From Reyranella aquatilis (lineage in GTDB: Bacteria; Pseudomonadota; Alphaproteobacteria; Reyranellales; Reyranellaceae): a DNA stretch of 64,000 bases. The position numbers were made by a program, and so were the translations under genes. Numbering within the stretch: the stretch's first letter is position 1; every line of letters begins with the position of its first letter. Below the pieces are notes generated by a model. That model was not told the DNA's origin, did no database searches, and saw only the letters and a list, made by a program, of their open reading frames with translations. The stretch lies in contig NZ_JAJISD010000006.1 in assembly GCF_020880995.1 (NCBI RefSeq), positions 186,001 through 250,000 on the forward strand, written 5' to 3'. This document shows positions 24,031 through 32,623 of this stretch, one piece after another.

Positions 24031-24107
24031 CTTCACTTCCGCCGACCCCGCCAATGCGTCCAGGCCCAATCGATCAAGATGATGGTCGCAACCACGGCAA
24101 CGGGTAG
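23952..24107 (+). pseudogene. Duplicated C-terminal fragment of the hypothetical gene
   Basis: A 51-codon frame starting MPSEPYDLDPRIKQWIERRY, homologous to the tail MPCEPYGLDPRVKRWIERGY of the gene at 23466. It then runs into unrelated proline-rich sequence antisense to the repeat protein gene. Best read as a remnant of tandem duplication or of a lost paralogue. Confidence 0.55.
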
Positions 24108-24986
24108 ATAATGCCACGCAAGCCCAGGAAGGCCGCCCTTGCGCGCCATCAGGATCCAGTTTTCGAAGTGAGTGCGAAAGCAGATAGGGAGGGTTTCCGG
24201 CAGAATCGGTGAGCGCGGATTGAAGCAGACACTTAATGGTTTGGAAAAATCGTATAGAGTCGCCAGAGCGAACAACAGAACTGCGAAGCACAGGGTCAGG
24301 CGACGCAAGAGCGACAAGGGCGCCTTGTTGATGCGGCTTTTCGCCGAACCTCTTTCGGAGGTCAGGCGATGGCGATCGACCAAGGACCAGAGGATGGCGA
24401 TCGACAAGGACGCGACGATCGCCGGCAGATAATGCCACAAGCGGCCGGCAAGGCTGGCTTCGGCCAAGGCGTCTTGCAGCATTCCGAAAGTAAAAAAAGA
24501 GCAGAAGGTCATCTTTTGCAGCACGAAAGGCCCTTCTAGTTCGAGAGAGCCGAAACAGGTCCGCCCGATCAGGTCGAATAGAAAGGACATGACGACCAGA
24601 AGAACGACGAAGCGCAGAGCCAGGCGAGGCAGGTGCGGCAAGGGCGCCGTGTTGATGTGGGCTTTTTGCCGAAAATCTTTCGTAGCCCAAGCGATATCGA
24701 TCAGCGCCCAGGCGATAACGATCGACAAGGACAGGACGATCGCCGGCATATAGTGCCACGCGAGTCCGGCAAGGCTGCCTTTGCCCCAGTCTTCGTTCAG
24801 CATTCCGAGATAAAGGGCGGAGGAAAAGGCCCGCTCGTCCGGCTCGAAAGGCCCTTCCTGTTCGAGATAGTCGACACTGATCTGTCCCATCAAGTCGAAC
24901 ATAACGGATAGGGCGACCAGAAGAACGACGAAGCGCGCGACTAAGCGAAACCCGCAGACAGTTACCACGGATAGTTGTGTCCGCAT
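24033..24986 (-). CDS. Membrane protein built of three 107-residue repeats
   Basis: A 317-residue protein made of three homologous units (about residues 13-106, 120-213, 227-313). Each has a first helix (RFVVLLVALSVMFDLMG type), an extracytoplasmic-looking loop, then the motif LAG-x-x-WHY-[ML]P before a second helix. The WHY motifs fall at residues 77, 184 and 291, exactly 107 apart, so the topology is about six helices. No family recognised. No Shine-Dalgarno is seen before ATG 24986; the upstream DNA is AT-rich. The less GC-rich region suggests acquired DNA. Confidence 0.7.
   Translation of the reverse strand: MRTQLSVVTVCGFRLVARFVVLLVALSVMFDLMGQISVDYLEQEGPFEPDERAFSSALYLGMLNEDWGKGSLAGLAWHYMPAIVLSLSIVIAWALIDIAWATKDFRQKAHINTAPLPHLPRLALRFVVLLVVMSFLFDLIGRTCFGSLELEGPFVLQKMTFCSFFTFGMLQDALAEASLAGRLWHYLPAIVASLSIAILWSLVDRHRLTSERGSAKSRINKAPLSLLRRLTLCFAVLLFALATLYDFSKPLSVCFNPRSPILPETLPICFRTHFENWILMARKGGLPGLAWHYLPVAVVATIILIDWAWTHWRGRRK
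24048..24950 (-). repeat. Three tandem 321-bp intragenic repeats
   Basis: The DNA word TGCCACG/TGCCACA, encoding part of the WHY motif, recurs at 24112, 24433 and 24754, a period of exactly 321 bp. Units 1 and 2 (the higher coordinates) are the more alike; unit 3 has diverged. Confidence 0.85.
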
Positions 24987-25129
24987 AAAATAAAACTATC
25001 ATAAATAGTGGAGGCTTACCAAACCTCCGCATCTTGATTGGAGCAGATTAGCCTCAAACGACTTGGCCTGGAGGCGAACATGGCAAGCATCGAGATAGAA
25101 GGGGCTGCCGCCGGCAGCGCCGGCGGCGG

Positions 25130-25350
25130 AGTCATGGCCGCGCAACGAGCTCGGGGATGACAGCCCGCTCGACCTGCAGGCCGACGAGATGTTCGCGCGC
25201 CAGCTCGACACCGGGTTCACGGGCGAGGTGCGTGGCCTGGCGACCGACCCGGCGACGGGTCTCGCGGGGAAGGACCCCGAAGCGGCGCTGGCCGGGATCG
25301 CCCGGACCATCACGCTGCTGGCCGAGCTGAAGGACCGCTACCTGGGGTAG
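25130..25350 (+). pseudogene. Gene remnant, no clear start
   Basis: A plus-strand frame with strong GC3 codon bias runs to TAG 25348-25350 and encodes SPLDLQADEMFARQLDTGF and ...EAALAGIARTITLLAELKDRYLG. No usable start codon with ribosome site was found, and the frame emerges from low-information sequence. It is followed 24 bp later by a second truncated frame, so the two look like the remains of a two-gene unit. Family not recognised. Confidence 0.5.
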
Positions 25351-25374
25351 GCAAGGGGCCCGCGGCAGACGGCG

Positions 25375-25773
25375 ATGCTCGAACCGCTGATCGACCGCCG
25401 CCTCGACCGCGCCGGCGGCGAGCTCGGGCGGATCGTGGCGCGGGCGGCGTCGGCGCTGGACGACCGCATCGTGGCCGAGCGTCTCGCCGACCTGGGGCAG
25501 GATGCGACGCTGTCCTGGCAGGACCGGGCCGATCTGCGCACGCTGGGCGCCACCGTGGTGGACGAGTTGCGCTACCAGGGCGAACGCAAAGGCTGGGACA
25601 CGGGCCGGACCGACACGGCGGTGCGCACCGGCCTCAGCGATCTCTATGCCGACTCAGTCGAGGCCGCGATCGGTCAGGATCCCGAGCGCGCGGCGATCCA
25701 GCCGGAGCGGCAGGCGGCGGTCGAGCGCAAGATCGAACGGGTACGTAAGGAACCCGGCCTTCTCGCCGGACCT
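25375..25773 (+). pseudogene. Truncated gene remnant abutting the ior gene
   Basis: Starts MLEPLIDRRLDRAGGELG and continues as a charged helical protein (IVAERLADLGQDATLSWQD, TGRTDTAVRTGLSDLYADSV) with gene-like GC3 bias to about 25760. It has no stop of its own: the frame runs on for more than 3.5 kb antisense to the ior gene, where it is clearly a shadow. The real gene was therefore cut at about 25770. Family not recognised. Confidence 0.55.
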
Positions 25774-28700
25774 TTACTCCGCGGCGATCGACTGGGTGGC
25801 GGGGCTCTTGTAGGCCGCGAGCAGCGAGGCTTCGCGCTCCTTCGCGGCCTTCACGTTCTTCTCCTTCACGTGGCCGAAACCGCGCATCGTCTCCGGCACG
25901 GAGGCGATCTGGATCGCCAGCGCGTGATTGTCCTGGCCGAGCGTCGCCAACAGCGTTTCGATCGTCGCTTCGTACTCGCCGATCAGGCGGCGCTCCATGC
26001 GACGCTCCTCGCTGTAGCCGAAGATGTCGAACGTGCCGCCGCGCAGCCGCTTCAGCGAGGCAAGGACGCGGAAGGCCGGCATCATCCACGAGCCGAACTC
26101 GCTCTTCTTGAATTCGCCCGTCACCGGATCGCGGTCGGCGAACAAGGGCGGTGCGAGATGGAAGGTGATCTTGTAGTCGCCGTCGAACTGCTGGCGCAGC
26201 TTCCTGTGGAACTCGCCGTCGCTGTAGAGGCGGGCGACTTCGTATTCGTCCTTGTAGGCCATCAGCTTGTAGAGCGACTTGGCAACCGCCTCGGCGAGGC
26301 CGCGGCGGCCGGGCGCCTTGTCCTTCTCGGCCCTGGCCACCTTGTCGACCAGCGCGCGATAGCGCTCGGCATATTCCTTGTCCTGGTAGGCGGTCAGCAG
26401 CTCGACGCGCTTCGACACGATCTCGGCGAGCGTGCGCGCGACCGGCTTCTCGATACGCAGCGCGGGTTTGGCCGCCGCCTGCACCGCGGCGAGATTATGG
26501 GCGGCGAGGCGGCCCCAGTTGAAGGTCCGCTTGCTGCTCTCGACGGCGACGCCGTTCAGCTCGATGGCGCGCATCAGCGCTTCGAACGAGAGCGGCACCA
26601 GGCCCTTCTGCCAGGCATGGCCCAGCATGAAGAGGTTGGTGGCGATCGAATCGCCCAGGATCGCCGTGGCGAGGCCGGTCCCGTCGATGAACGAGGTCGC
26701 CTCGTCGCCGGCTGCATCGCGGATCGCCTTCATCATCGCTTCGGCGCCGAGATCCATGTCGCCGTTCATGACGAAGGCGGCGACCGGCTGGACATAGCCG
26801 TTGATCACGGCCTTGGTGACGCCCTGTTCGATGCGCGACAGCGCGGCCGGCGAGGCGGCCACGACCATGTCGCAGCCCAGCACCAGGTTGGCGCCGCCGG
26901 CGGCGATGCGCACGGCATGGAGGTCTTCGGGCTTCGGCGCGAGCCGCACATGGCTCATCACCGCGCCGTTCTTCTGCGCGAGACCCGTGAAGTCGAGGAC
27001 GGTGCAGCCCTTGCCTTCGAGATGGGCCGCCATGCCGATCAGCGCGCCGACGGTGATGACGCCGGTGCCGCCGATGCCGGTCACCAGGATCCCGTAGGCC
27101 TCGCTCAGCGGCCGCAGTGTCGGCATCGGCAGGGACGCGAAGGGATCGTCCTTCACCACCTCGAGCTTGCGCGGGCGGGCCTTGGCGGGGACGCCGCCGC
27201 GCACCGACACGAAGCTGGGGCAGAAGCCGTTCACGCAGGAGAAGTCCTTGTTGCAATTGCTCTGGTCGATCTGCCGCTTGCGGCCAAGCTCGGTCTCGAG
27301 CGGCTTCACCGACACGCAGTTGCTCTTCTCCGAACAGTCGCCGCAGCCTTCGCAGACCGCGTCGTTGATGAAGACGCGCCGGTCGGGATCGGGGAAGGTG
27401 CCGCGCTTGCGGCGGCGGCGCTTCTCGGCCGCGCAGGTCTGGTCGTAGACGAGGACGGTGAGGCCCGGGATCTCGCGCAGCTCTCGCTGCACGGCGTCGA
27501 GCTCGTCGCGATGACGGATCGTGACACCATGCGCGAAGCCGGCGTTCATCGGGTACTTGTCCGGCTCGTCGGTGACGACGACGACCTTCTTGGCGCCCTC
27601 GGCCTCGACCTGCCGCGTGATCTCGGGAACCGTCAGGGGCCCGTCGTGCGGCTGGCCGCCGGTCATCGCGACCGCGTCGTTGAACAGAATCTTGTAGGTG
27701 ATGTTGACGCCGGCGGCGGCGGACTGGCGGATCGCCATCAGGCCGGAATGGTAATAGGTGCCGTCGCCCAGATTCTGGAAGATGTGGTTGTCGGAATGGA
27801 ACGGCGCCTGGCCGACCCAGCCCACGCCCTCGCCGCCCATGTGGCTGATCAGCGAGGTGCGGCGCTCGGGCATCCAGATCGCCATGCCGTGGCAGCCGAT
27901 GCCGGCCATGGCGCGGCTGCCCTCGGGCACCTTGGTCGAGGTGTTGTGCGGGCAGCCCGAGCAGAAGAACGGCGTGCGCGCGACCTTGGGCGGCGGTGCC
28001 GACAGCAGCTTCTCCTTGGCCTCGAGGCGCGCGAGGCGCTGGCGCAGCTCGGGCGATTCGCCCTGGTGCTTCATCAGGCGCGCGGCGATCACCATGGCGA
28101 CGCCGGTCGGCGTGAGCTCGCCCTCGCTCGGCAGGATGATGCGGCCGGTCTCGTCGGCTTTGCCGATCACCGTCGGGCGGCGGTCGGCCGGCAGGTGGTA
28201 GAGGATGCGCAGCAGCTGGTCCTCGAGGTTCGAGCGCTTCTCCTCGACGACGATCACTTCCTGCAGGCCTTCGGCGAAGCGCCGCGCGCCTTCGGCCTCC
28301 AGCGGCCAGGTGACGCCCACCTTGTAGAGGCGGATGCCCAGCGCACGGGCGCGCGCGTCGTCGATGCCGAGATCCTCCAGCGCCTGGCGCGTGTCGAGAT
28401 AGGCCTTGCCCGTCGTCATGATGCCGATGCGGGCCTTCGTGCCGGTCTCGGTCGGCTCGATCACGGTGCGGTCGAAGCCGTTGGCGCGCACGAAGGCGGC
28501 GACCGCCGCCATCTTCGGCCCGTGCAGGCGGCGCTCGGCTTCCAGCGGCGGATCGGGATTGCGGATGCCGAGCCCGCCCGGCGGCAGCTGGAAGTCGGTC
28601 GGCATCACGATCTGGATGCGCTCGGGATCGACCCATACCGAGGCGCCGCTCTCGACCGTCTCGGAGATTGCCTTGAAGCCGACCCAGCAACCCGAATAGC

Positions 28701-29295
28701 GCGACAGGGCGAAGCCGAGAATGCCGAAGTCGAGATATTCCTGGACGGTCGCCGGATTGACGACCGGGATCATCGCTGCCGAGAAGACCTGCTCGCTCTG
28801 GTGCGGCAGGGTCGAGGACTGGCAGCCATGGTCGTCGCCGGCCAGCGCGATCACGCCGCCATGCGGCGAGGTGCCGGCGGCATTGCCGTGCTTCAGCACG
28901 TCCATCGAGCGATCGACGCCCGGACCCTTGCCGTACCAGATCGAGAAGACGCCATCGACCTTGGCGCCGGGAAACAGGTTGGTCTGCTGCGTGCCCCACA
29001 CCGCGGTCGCCGCGAGATCCTCGTTGAGGCCGGGCTGGAAGTGGATGTTGTTCTCTTTCAGGTAGCGCTTCGCGCCCCACAGGGCGTTGTCGTACATGCC
29101 GAGTGGCGAGCCGCGATAGCCGGAGATGAAACCGCCGGTATTGAGGCCCGCCGCGAGGTCGCGCTGGCGCTGCATCATCGGCAGGCGCACCAGCGCCTGG
29201 ATGCCGGTCATGTAGACGCGGCCCTTGCCGAGCCGGTAGCGGTCCTCGAGGGCGTAATCGCCGAAAACGAGCGGAACTGGGGTGACGGTGCTCAT
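25774..29295 (-). CDS. Indolepyruvate ferredoxin oxidoreductase, fused alpha-beta type
   Basis: A 1173-residue fusion that oxidatively decarboxylates aryl (or branched) 2-oxo acids to acyl-CoA using thiamine diphosphate and iron-sulfur clusters. The N-terminal pyruvate-ferredoxin-oxidoreductase-like domain contains LNTGGFISGYRGSPLG. The TPP domain (about 440-640) has FFCSGCPHNTST and GIGCHGMAIW. The cluster motif CEGCGDCSEKSNC is at about 675. The IorB-like gamma domain starts near 760 (VTGIGGTGVITVG). Length matches the fused proteobacterial type. Single gene; the upstream 170 bp hold no obvious operator. Confidence 0.92.
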   Translation of the reverse strand: MSTVTPVPLVFGDYALEDRYRLGKGRVYMTGIQALVRLPMMQRQRDLAAGLNTGGFISGYRGSPLGMYDNALWGAKRYLKENNIHFQPGLNEDLAATAVWGTQQTNLFPGAKVDGVFSIWYGKGPGVDRSMDVLKHGNAAGTSPHGGVIALAGDDHGCQSSTLPHQSEQVFSAAMIPVVNPATVQEYLDFGILGFALSRYSGCWVGFKAISETVESGASVWVDPERIQIVMPTDFQLPPGGLGIRNPDPPLEAERRLHGPKMAAVAAFVRANGFDRTVIEPTETGTKARIGIMTTGKAYLDTRQALEDLGIDDARARALGIRLYKVGVTWPLEAEGARRFAEGLQEVIVVEEKRSNLEDQLLRILYHLPADRRPTVIGKADETGRIILPSEGELTPTGVAMVIAARLMKHQGESPELRQRLARLEAKEKLLSAPPPKVARTPFFCSGCPHNTSTKVPEGSRAMAGIGCHGMAIWMPERRTSLISHMGGEGVGWVGQAPFHSDNHIFQNLGDGTYYHSGLMAIRQSAAAGVNITYKILFNDAVAMTGGQPHDGPLTVPEITRQVEAEGAKKVVVVTDEPDKYPMNAGFAHGVTIRHRDELDAVQRELREIPGLTVLVYDQTCAAEKRRRRKRGTFPDPDRRVFINDAVCEGCGDCSEKSNCVSVKPLETELGRKRQIDQSNCNKDFSCVNGFCPSFVSVRGGVPAKARPRKLEVVKDDPFASLPMPTLRPLSEAYGILVTGIGGTGVITVGALIGMAAHLEGKGCTVLDFTGLAQKNGAVMSHVRLAPKPEDLHAVRIAAGGANLVLGCDMVVAASPAALSRIEQGVTKAVINGYVQPVAAFVMNGDMDLGAEAMMKAIRDAAGDEATSFIDGTGLATAILGDSIATNLFMLGHAWQKGLVPLSFEALMRAIELNGVAVESSKRTFNWGRLAAHNLAAVQAAAKPALRIEKPVARTLAEIVSKRVELLTAYQDKEYAERYRALVDKVARAEKDKAPGRRGLAEAVAKSLYKLMAYKDEYEVARLYSDGEFHRKLRQQFDGDYKITFHLAPPLFADRDPVTGEFKKSEFGSWMMPAFRVLASLKRLRGGTFDIFGYSEERRMERRLIGEYEATIETLLATLGQDNHALAIQIASVPETMRGFGHVKEKNVKAAKEREASLLAAYKSPATQSIAAE

Positions 29296-29466
29296 CGCGG
29301 GAGCCCTCCGATGCGGCGGCGTGAACGGGCGTTTATTGGCCGCAGCATAGCGGGACGCGCCGCCGGCGCAAAAGCCCGTTGAGCCTTTCCGCGAAGTGAA
29401 TTTCGCTAGAGCGCGAGACCGTCCAATTCAACATCCTCCGCTTCGGATGGGGGAGGTGACGAGTCG

Positions 29467-29949
29467 TCAGTTCGTCGGACGCTTGCCTGCCTTGTAGTCG
29501 GCGATGGCGGCCTTGAGCTGGCGGTGCTCGGCGCAGCCGAACGTGCAGAGCGAATTCAGTCGGGCGAGCTGCTGTTCGGCCTCGGGCAGCCGGCCCAGCA
29601 TCAGATAGGCTTCGCCGAGATACTCGTAGGCGCCGATGTGGCGGGAATCGATTGCCAGCGCCTGCTGGTAGTACACCAGGGAGCCGTTGGGATCGCCCGA
29701 CTTGCGGGTGGCGAAGCCCATCAGGTTGTAGGCGTCGGCGTTCTTCGGGTCCTTGGTCACGACCTGCTGCAACAGCGGCAGCGCGCCCTTGTAGTCGCGC
29801 GCCTCGATCATCGCCTTGGCGCGCGCGAAATTGGGGTCGACCGGCTTGGCCGGGGTCTCCATCGAGGCGCCACCGCCCGCGGCTTGGACGGGCAGGGACA
29901 GGCCGAGGGCCGTCACTGTCATGGCGGCGGCAGCAAAAAGGGCGCGCAT
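29467..29949 (-). CDS. Exported TPR-repeat protein
   Basis: A 160-residue protein with a Sec signal peptide (MRALFAAAAMTVTALGLSLP, cleavage near VQAAG) and about three TPR units (FARAKAMIEARDYKGALPLL, ADAYNLMGFATRKSGD, GAYEYLGEAYLMLGRLPEA). It ends with LNSLCTFGCAEHRQLKAAI, with two Cys that could form a disulfide in the periplasm. It probably acts as a protein-interaction scaffold. It is last in the minus-strand operon, 62 bp after the cyclase gene. Confidence 0.8.
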   Translation of the reverse strand: MRALFAAAAMTVTALGLSLPVQAAGGGASMETPAKPVDPNFARAKAMIEARDYKGALPLLQQVVTKDPKNADAYNLMGFATRKSGDPNGSLVYYQQALAIDSRHIGAYEYLGEAYLMLGRLPEAEQQLARLNSLCTFGCAEHRQLKAAIADYKAGKRPTN

Positions 29950-30011
29950 CGGAGTCCTCCTGGAATCTGGCGGGAATTGTCGCCCGGACGGCCCGCCGGA
30001 CAACGAAAATA

Positions 30012-31679
30012 TTATGACATTGCCGTGAGATCGGCGGCCTTCGCGACTGCCCGCACAGCCAGCCGGCTCTGGCGGCCGCGAATATCGACCTCGTGGCGCG
30101 GCGCGTCGCTGAGATCGATGCCGGCACGGTCCAGGAGTTCCTGCGAGACGACGAGCTCGACGGCGAATTCCTTGGTCATCGATTCCAGCCGGCTGGCCGT
30201 GTTCACCGTGTCGCCAATGGCGGTGATCTGGGCGGCCCGGGCATAACCCATCTCGCCCACGATGGCCGGCCCGGCATGCAGGCCGATGCCGATGCGCAGT
30301 GGCGCGTCGAGATCGCCCGACATCGCCTCGTTGAGATCGTCGAGTGCCAGCGCCATGCGCCGCGCCGCGTCGAGTGCCTGGCGACAGGCGATCTGCGGCT
30401 CCTGATTGAGGCCGAAGACCGCCATGACGCCGTCGCCGATGAACTTGTCGAGGCGGCCGCCAGCGGCTTCGACGGCCTGTCCGGTGGCGCGGAAGTACCG
30501 GTTGAGCAGGAACACGACGTCGTAGGGCTGCTTGCCTTCGGAGATGGTCGTGAAGCCGCGGATGTCGGCGAACAGTACGGCGACATAGTGCTCGCCGCCA
30601 TGCGCCTGCGGCAGGCGGCGATAGGCCTCGACCGGGCCGGCGGTGGCCGGCAGCAGCGGGGTTACGCGATAGTGGCCAGGTGGCGGATGCAGCTGGCAGG
30701 CAAGGCGCACGTTCGCGGGCGCGCCGATCCGCGCCAGCACCTTGGCTTCCTCCGGCGAGGCCGGCGGCAGCCGTTGGCGATCTTCGCCGGCAATGCGCAC
30801 GCGGCAGGTCGAGCAGCGCCCGCGGCCGCCGCAGACCGACGCGTGGGGGATGCCGGCAATACGACTCATCTCGAGGATCGTGCGGCCGGCAGGCTGCGTC
30901 ACGCTGCGACGCTCGCCGTAGTCGAGACGGACGACGCCGGCACGTCGTTCCCAGAGGTCGCGCAGGGGCCGCGCGGCGAGTGCGGCGACCAGCAGAGCGA
31001 GCGCCGCGTACTCCAACCCGGCCGCGATCGAGTAGAGATCGGCGATCTGCCCGGGGGCGGGAATGCGCGCCTGCTCGAACAACTGCTCGAGAAACCCGGG
31101 CCGCTGCGCCAGCTCGGCGACATCGCGCAGCGCGACGGCGGCGCCCGCGAGGCTGGCGGCGGGGATCAGCAGGGCGAGGCCGTAGAGCAGCGGTAGCCAG
31201 CCGCGATACCAGGGCTTCAGGCGCAGCGCGAAGTGCAGGCCGATGCAGGCATGCATCCAGACGACCAGCGGCAGCGAGAACTGTCTCAGGATTCCACCCC
31301 AGCCGCCGGCGATGAGCGTGCCCAGCACCCAGGGATAGCCCGACTGGACGTCGTAAAGGGTTTCCGCCAGTCGCGTGCCGACCACGTGGATCACGCCGAG
31401 CGGGATGATCGAGGCGCCGAGGATCCATTGCGCCCACTCCCAGCGCGACAGCTTCAGCGCGCGCCGCCGGTAAAGCGACCACAGCGCGAGCAGGAAGTGG
31501 ACGAGCATCGCCCCATAGAGCGCCGTCAGTCCGACGGGGTTGCTCCATATCGCTGCGAACCAGTGCCGTCCCGCTTCGAGGACGCGCAGCGAGATCAGGC
31601 CAAGCGCATGATTGAGCAGATGGGTGACGACGTAAATGAAGAGGACGTAGCCCGACCAGAGGCGAAGCCGTCCCGTCAT
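30012..31679 (-). CDS. Membrane-anchored 2Fe-2S ferredoxin / class III adenylate cyclase fusion
   Basis: A 555-residue three-part protein. Residues 1-240 form six or so membrane helices with histidines (His20, 24, 98, 143, 149) that could bind heme. Residues 250-345 are a plant-type ferredoxin with Cys283-x5-Cys289-x2-Cys292...Cys328. Residues 360-545 are a class III cyclase with metal-binding Asp372 (FADIRGFT) and Asp416 (KFIGDGVMAVFG). It would make cAMP in response to redox or electron-transport state. ATG 31679 is 4 bp after the arsC stop. Confidence 0.88.
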   Translation of the reverse strand: MTGRLRLWSGYVLFIYVVTHLLNHALGLISLRVLEAGRHWFAAIWSNPVGLTALYGAMLVHFLLALWSLYRRRALKLSRWEWAQWILGASIIPLGVIHVVGTRLAETLYDVQSGYPWVLGTLIAGGWGGILRQFSLPLVVWMHACIGLHFALRLKPWYRGWLPLLYGLALLIPAASLAGAAVALRDVAELAQRPGFLEQLFEQARIPAPGQIADLYSIAAGLEYAALALLVAALAARPLRDLWERRAGVVRLDYGERRSVTQPAGRTILEMSRIAGIPHASVCGGRGRCSTCRVRIAGEDRQRLPPASPEEAKVLARIGAPANVRLACQLHPPPGHYRVTPLLPATAGPVEAYRRLPQAHGGEHYVAVLFADIRGFTTISEGKQPYDVVFLLNRYFRATGQAVEAAGGRLDKFIGDGVMAVFGLNQEPQIACRQALDAARRMALALDDLNEAMSGDLDAPLRIGIGLHAGPAIVGEMGYARAAQITAIGDTVNTASRLESMTKEFAVELVVSQELLDRAGIDLSDAPRHEVDIRGRQSRLAVRAVAKAADLTAMS

Positions 31680-31683
31680 GGCG

Positions 31684-32034
31684 TCATTTCAGGACGGCAA
31701 GGACCGCTTCGGGCGGCCGGCCGATGGCGGCGTGCGTGCCCTTCACGACGATCGGACGCTGCAGCAGGACGGGATGTTCGGCGATGGCCTTCACGATGTC
31801 GGCCTTGGTGAGATCGGCCTTCCGCATCTTGAGGGACTTGAACTCGGTCTCGCCGTCGCGGATTAGCTCGCGCGGATCGCCGCCGACCTGCGCGATGAGC
31901 TTCTCGATCTCCGCCTTGCTGGGCGGCTGTTTCAGATACTCGCGCACCCTGGGCTCGACGCCCTTGCTCTTCAGCAGTTCGAGCGTCTGCCGTGACTTGC
32001 TGCAGCGCGGATTGTGCCAGATCGTGACCGTCAT
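31684..32034 (-). CDS. arsC: Arsenate reductase, glutaredoxin type
   Basis: A 116-residue thioredoxin-fold enzyme with the catalytic Cys in HNPRCSKSRQTLELL and the family stretch LLQRPIVVKGTHAAIGRPPE. Reduces arsenate to arsenite using glutathione and glutaredoxin; some members (YffB-like) have other roles. It lies between recX and the cyclase with no ArsR or efflux gene nearby, so a general redox role is possible. Confidence 0.85.
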   Translation of the reverse strand: MTVTIWHNPRCSKSRQTLELLKSKGVEPRVREYLKQPPSKAEIEKLIAQVGGDPRELIRDGETEFKSLKMRKADLTKADIVKAIAEHPVLLQRPIVVKGTHAAIGRPPEAVLAVLK

Positions 32035-32067
32035 GCTTTCCTCGTTGGCCGAACCATGGCGAGCCGC

Positions 32068-32619
32068 TCAGCCTTCGTCCAGCGCATCGGGGTCGGCGGC
32101 TTCGATGACCCTGCGGGCGAGGCTGTAGGCGAAGCCCGCACGAGCCATCGAGGCGAGATCGCGCGCCTTGTAGGCCTCGCGGTCCTTGGCGCGAAAGGGA
32201 CCGAGGCGACGGCGGCGGGCGAAGGCCAGGGCGGCCTGCAATTCGCGTTTGGCGGGATCGGTGCCGAGTTCGTCGTCGAGCGCGGCCATGGCTTGCTCGA
32301 CATCTTCGGCGGCGACGCCCGCCACCTGCAGCCGCTGGCGCGTCAGCCGCCCCGACATGCCGCGGCGATGCAGCGACCGCGCCTTGGTCTGGGCGAACGC
32401 CTTGTCGTCGAGCAGGCCGGCCGTGACGAACTTCTGGACGAGCGCCTCGATGGCCTCGTCGACATTGTCCATCACGGGAGCTTCGAGCATCCGGGCCTTG
32501 GAAACCCGGCGGCGCAGGACGCGCCGCAATCCCTCGGCCGAACTGGCGTAGCGCTCGAGATAGAACACGGCGGCGTTCTGGAGATACCTTGCCGTGATCG
32601 GAGAGGCGGTCCGCTTCAC
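32068..32619 (-). CDS. recX: Regulatory protein RecX
   Basis: A 183-residue RecX-family protein, which caps and regulates RecA filaments. It has the three-helix repeats typical of the family (RYLQNAAVFYLERYASSAEGL, VQKFVTAGLLDDKAFAQTKARS, RRGMSGRLTRQRLQVAGV). recA is not adjacent, which is common in alphaproteobacteria. It is 4 bp after the HAD gene and 33 bp before arsC in a minus-strand operon. Confidence 0.85.
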   Translation of the reverse strand: MKRTASPITARYLQNAAVFYLERYASSAEGLRRVLRRRVSKARMLEAPVMDNVDEAIEALVQKFVTAGLLDDKAFAQTKARSLHRRGMSGRLTRQRLQVAGVAAEDVEQAMAALDDELGTDPAKRELQAALAFARRRRLGPFRAKDREAYKARDLASMARAGFAYSLARRVIEAADPDALDEG

Positions 32620-32623
32620 GGCA

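Noticed and set aside
24025..25032. Overlapping 335-codon minus-strand frame with repeats
   Set aside because: Arg-rich and without membrane or domain character; its repeats are a by-product of the 321-bp DNA repeat in the real gene at 24033-24986.
25375..29382. 1335-codon plus-strand open frame
   Set aside because: Beyond about 25770 it is antisense to the well-supported ior gene and reads as an Arg/Asp/His-rich shadow. Only the first 130 codons look like real coding sequence.
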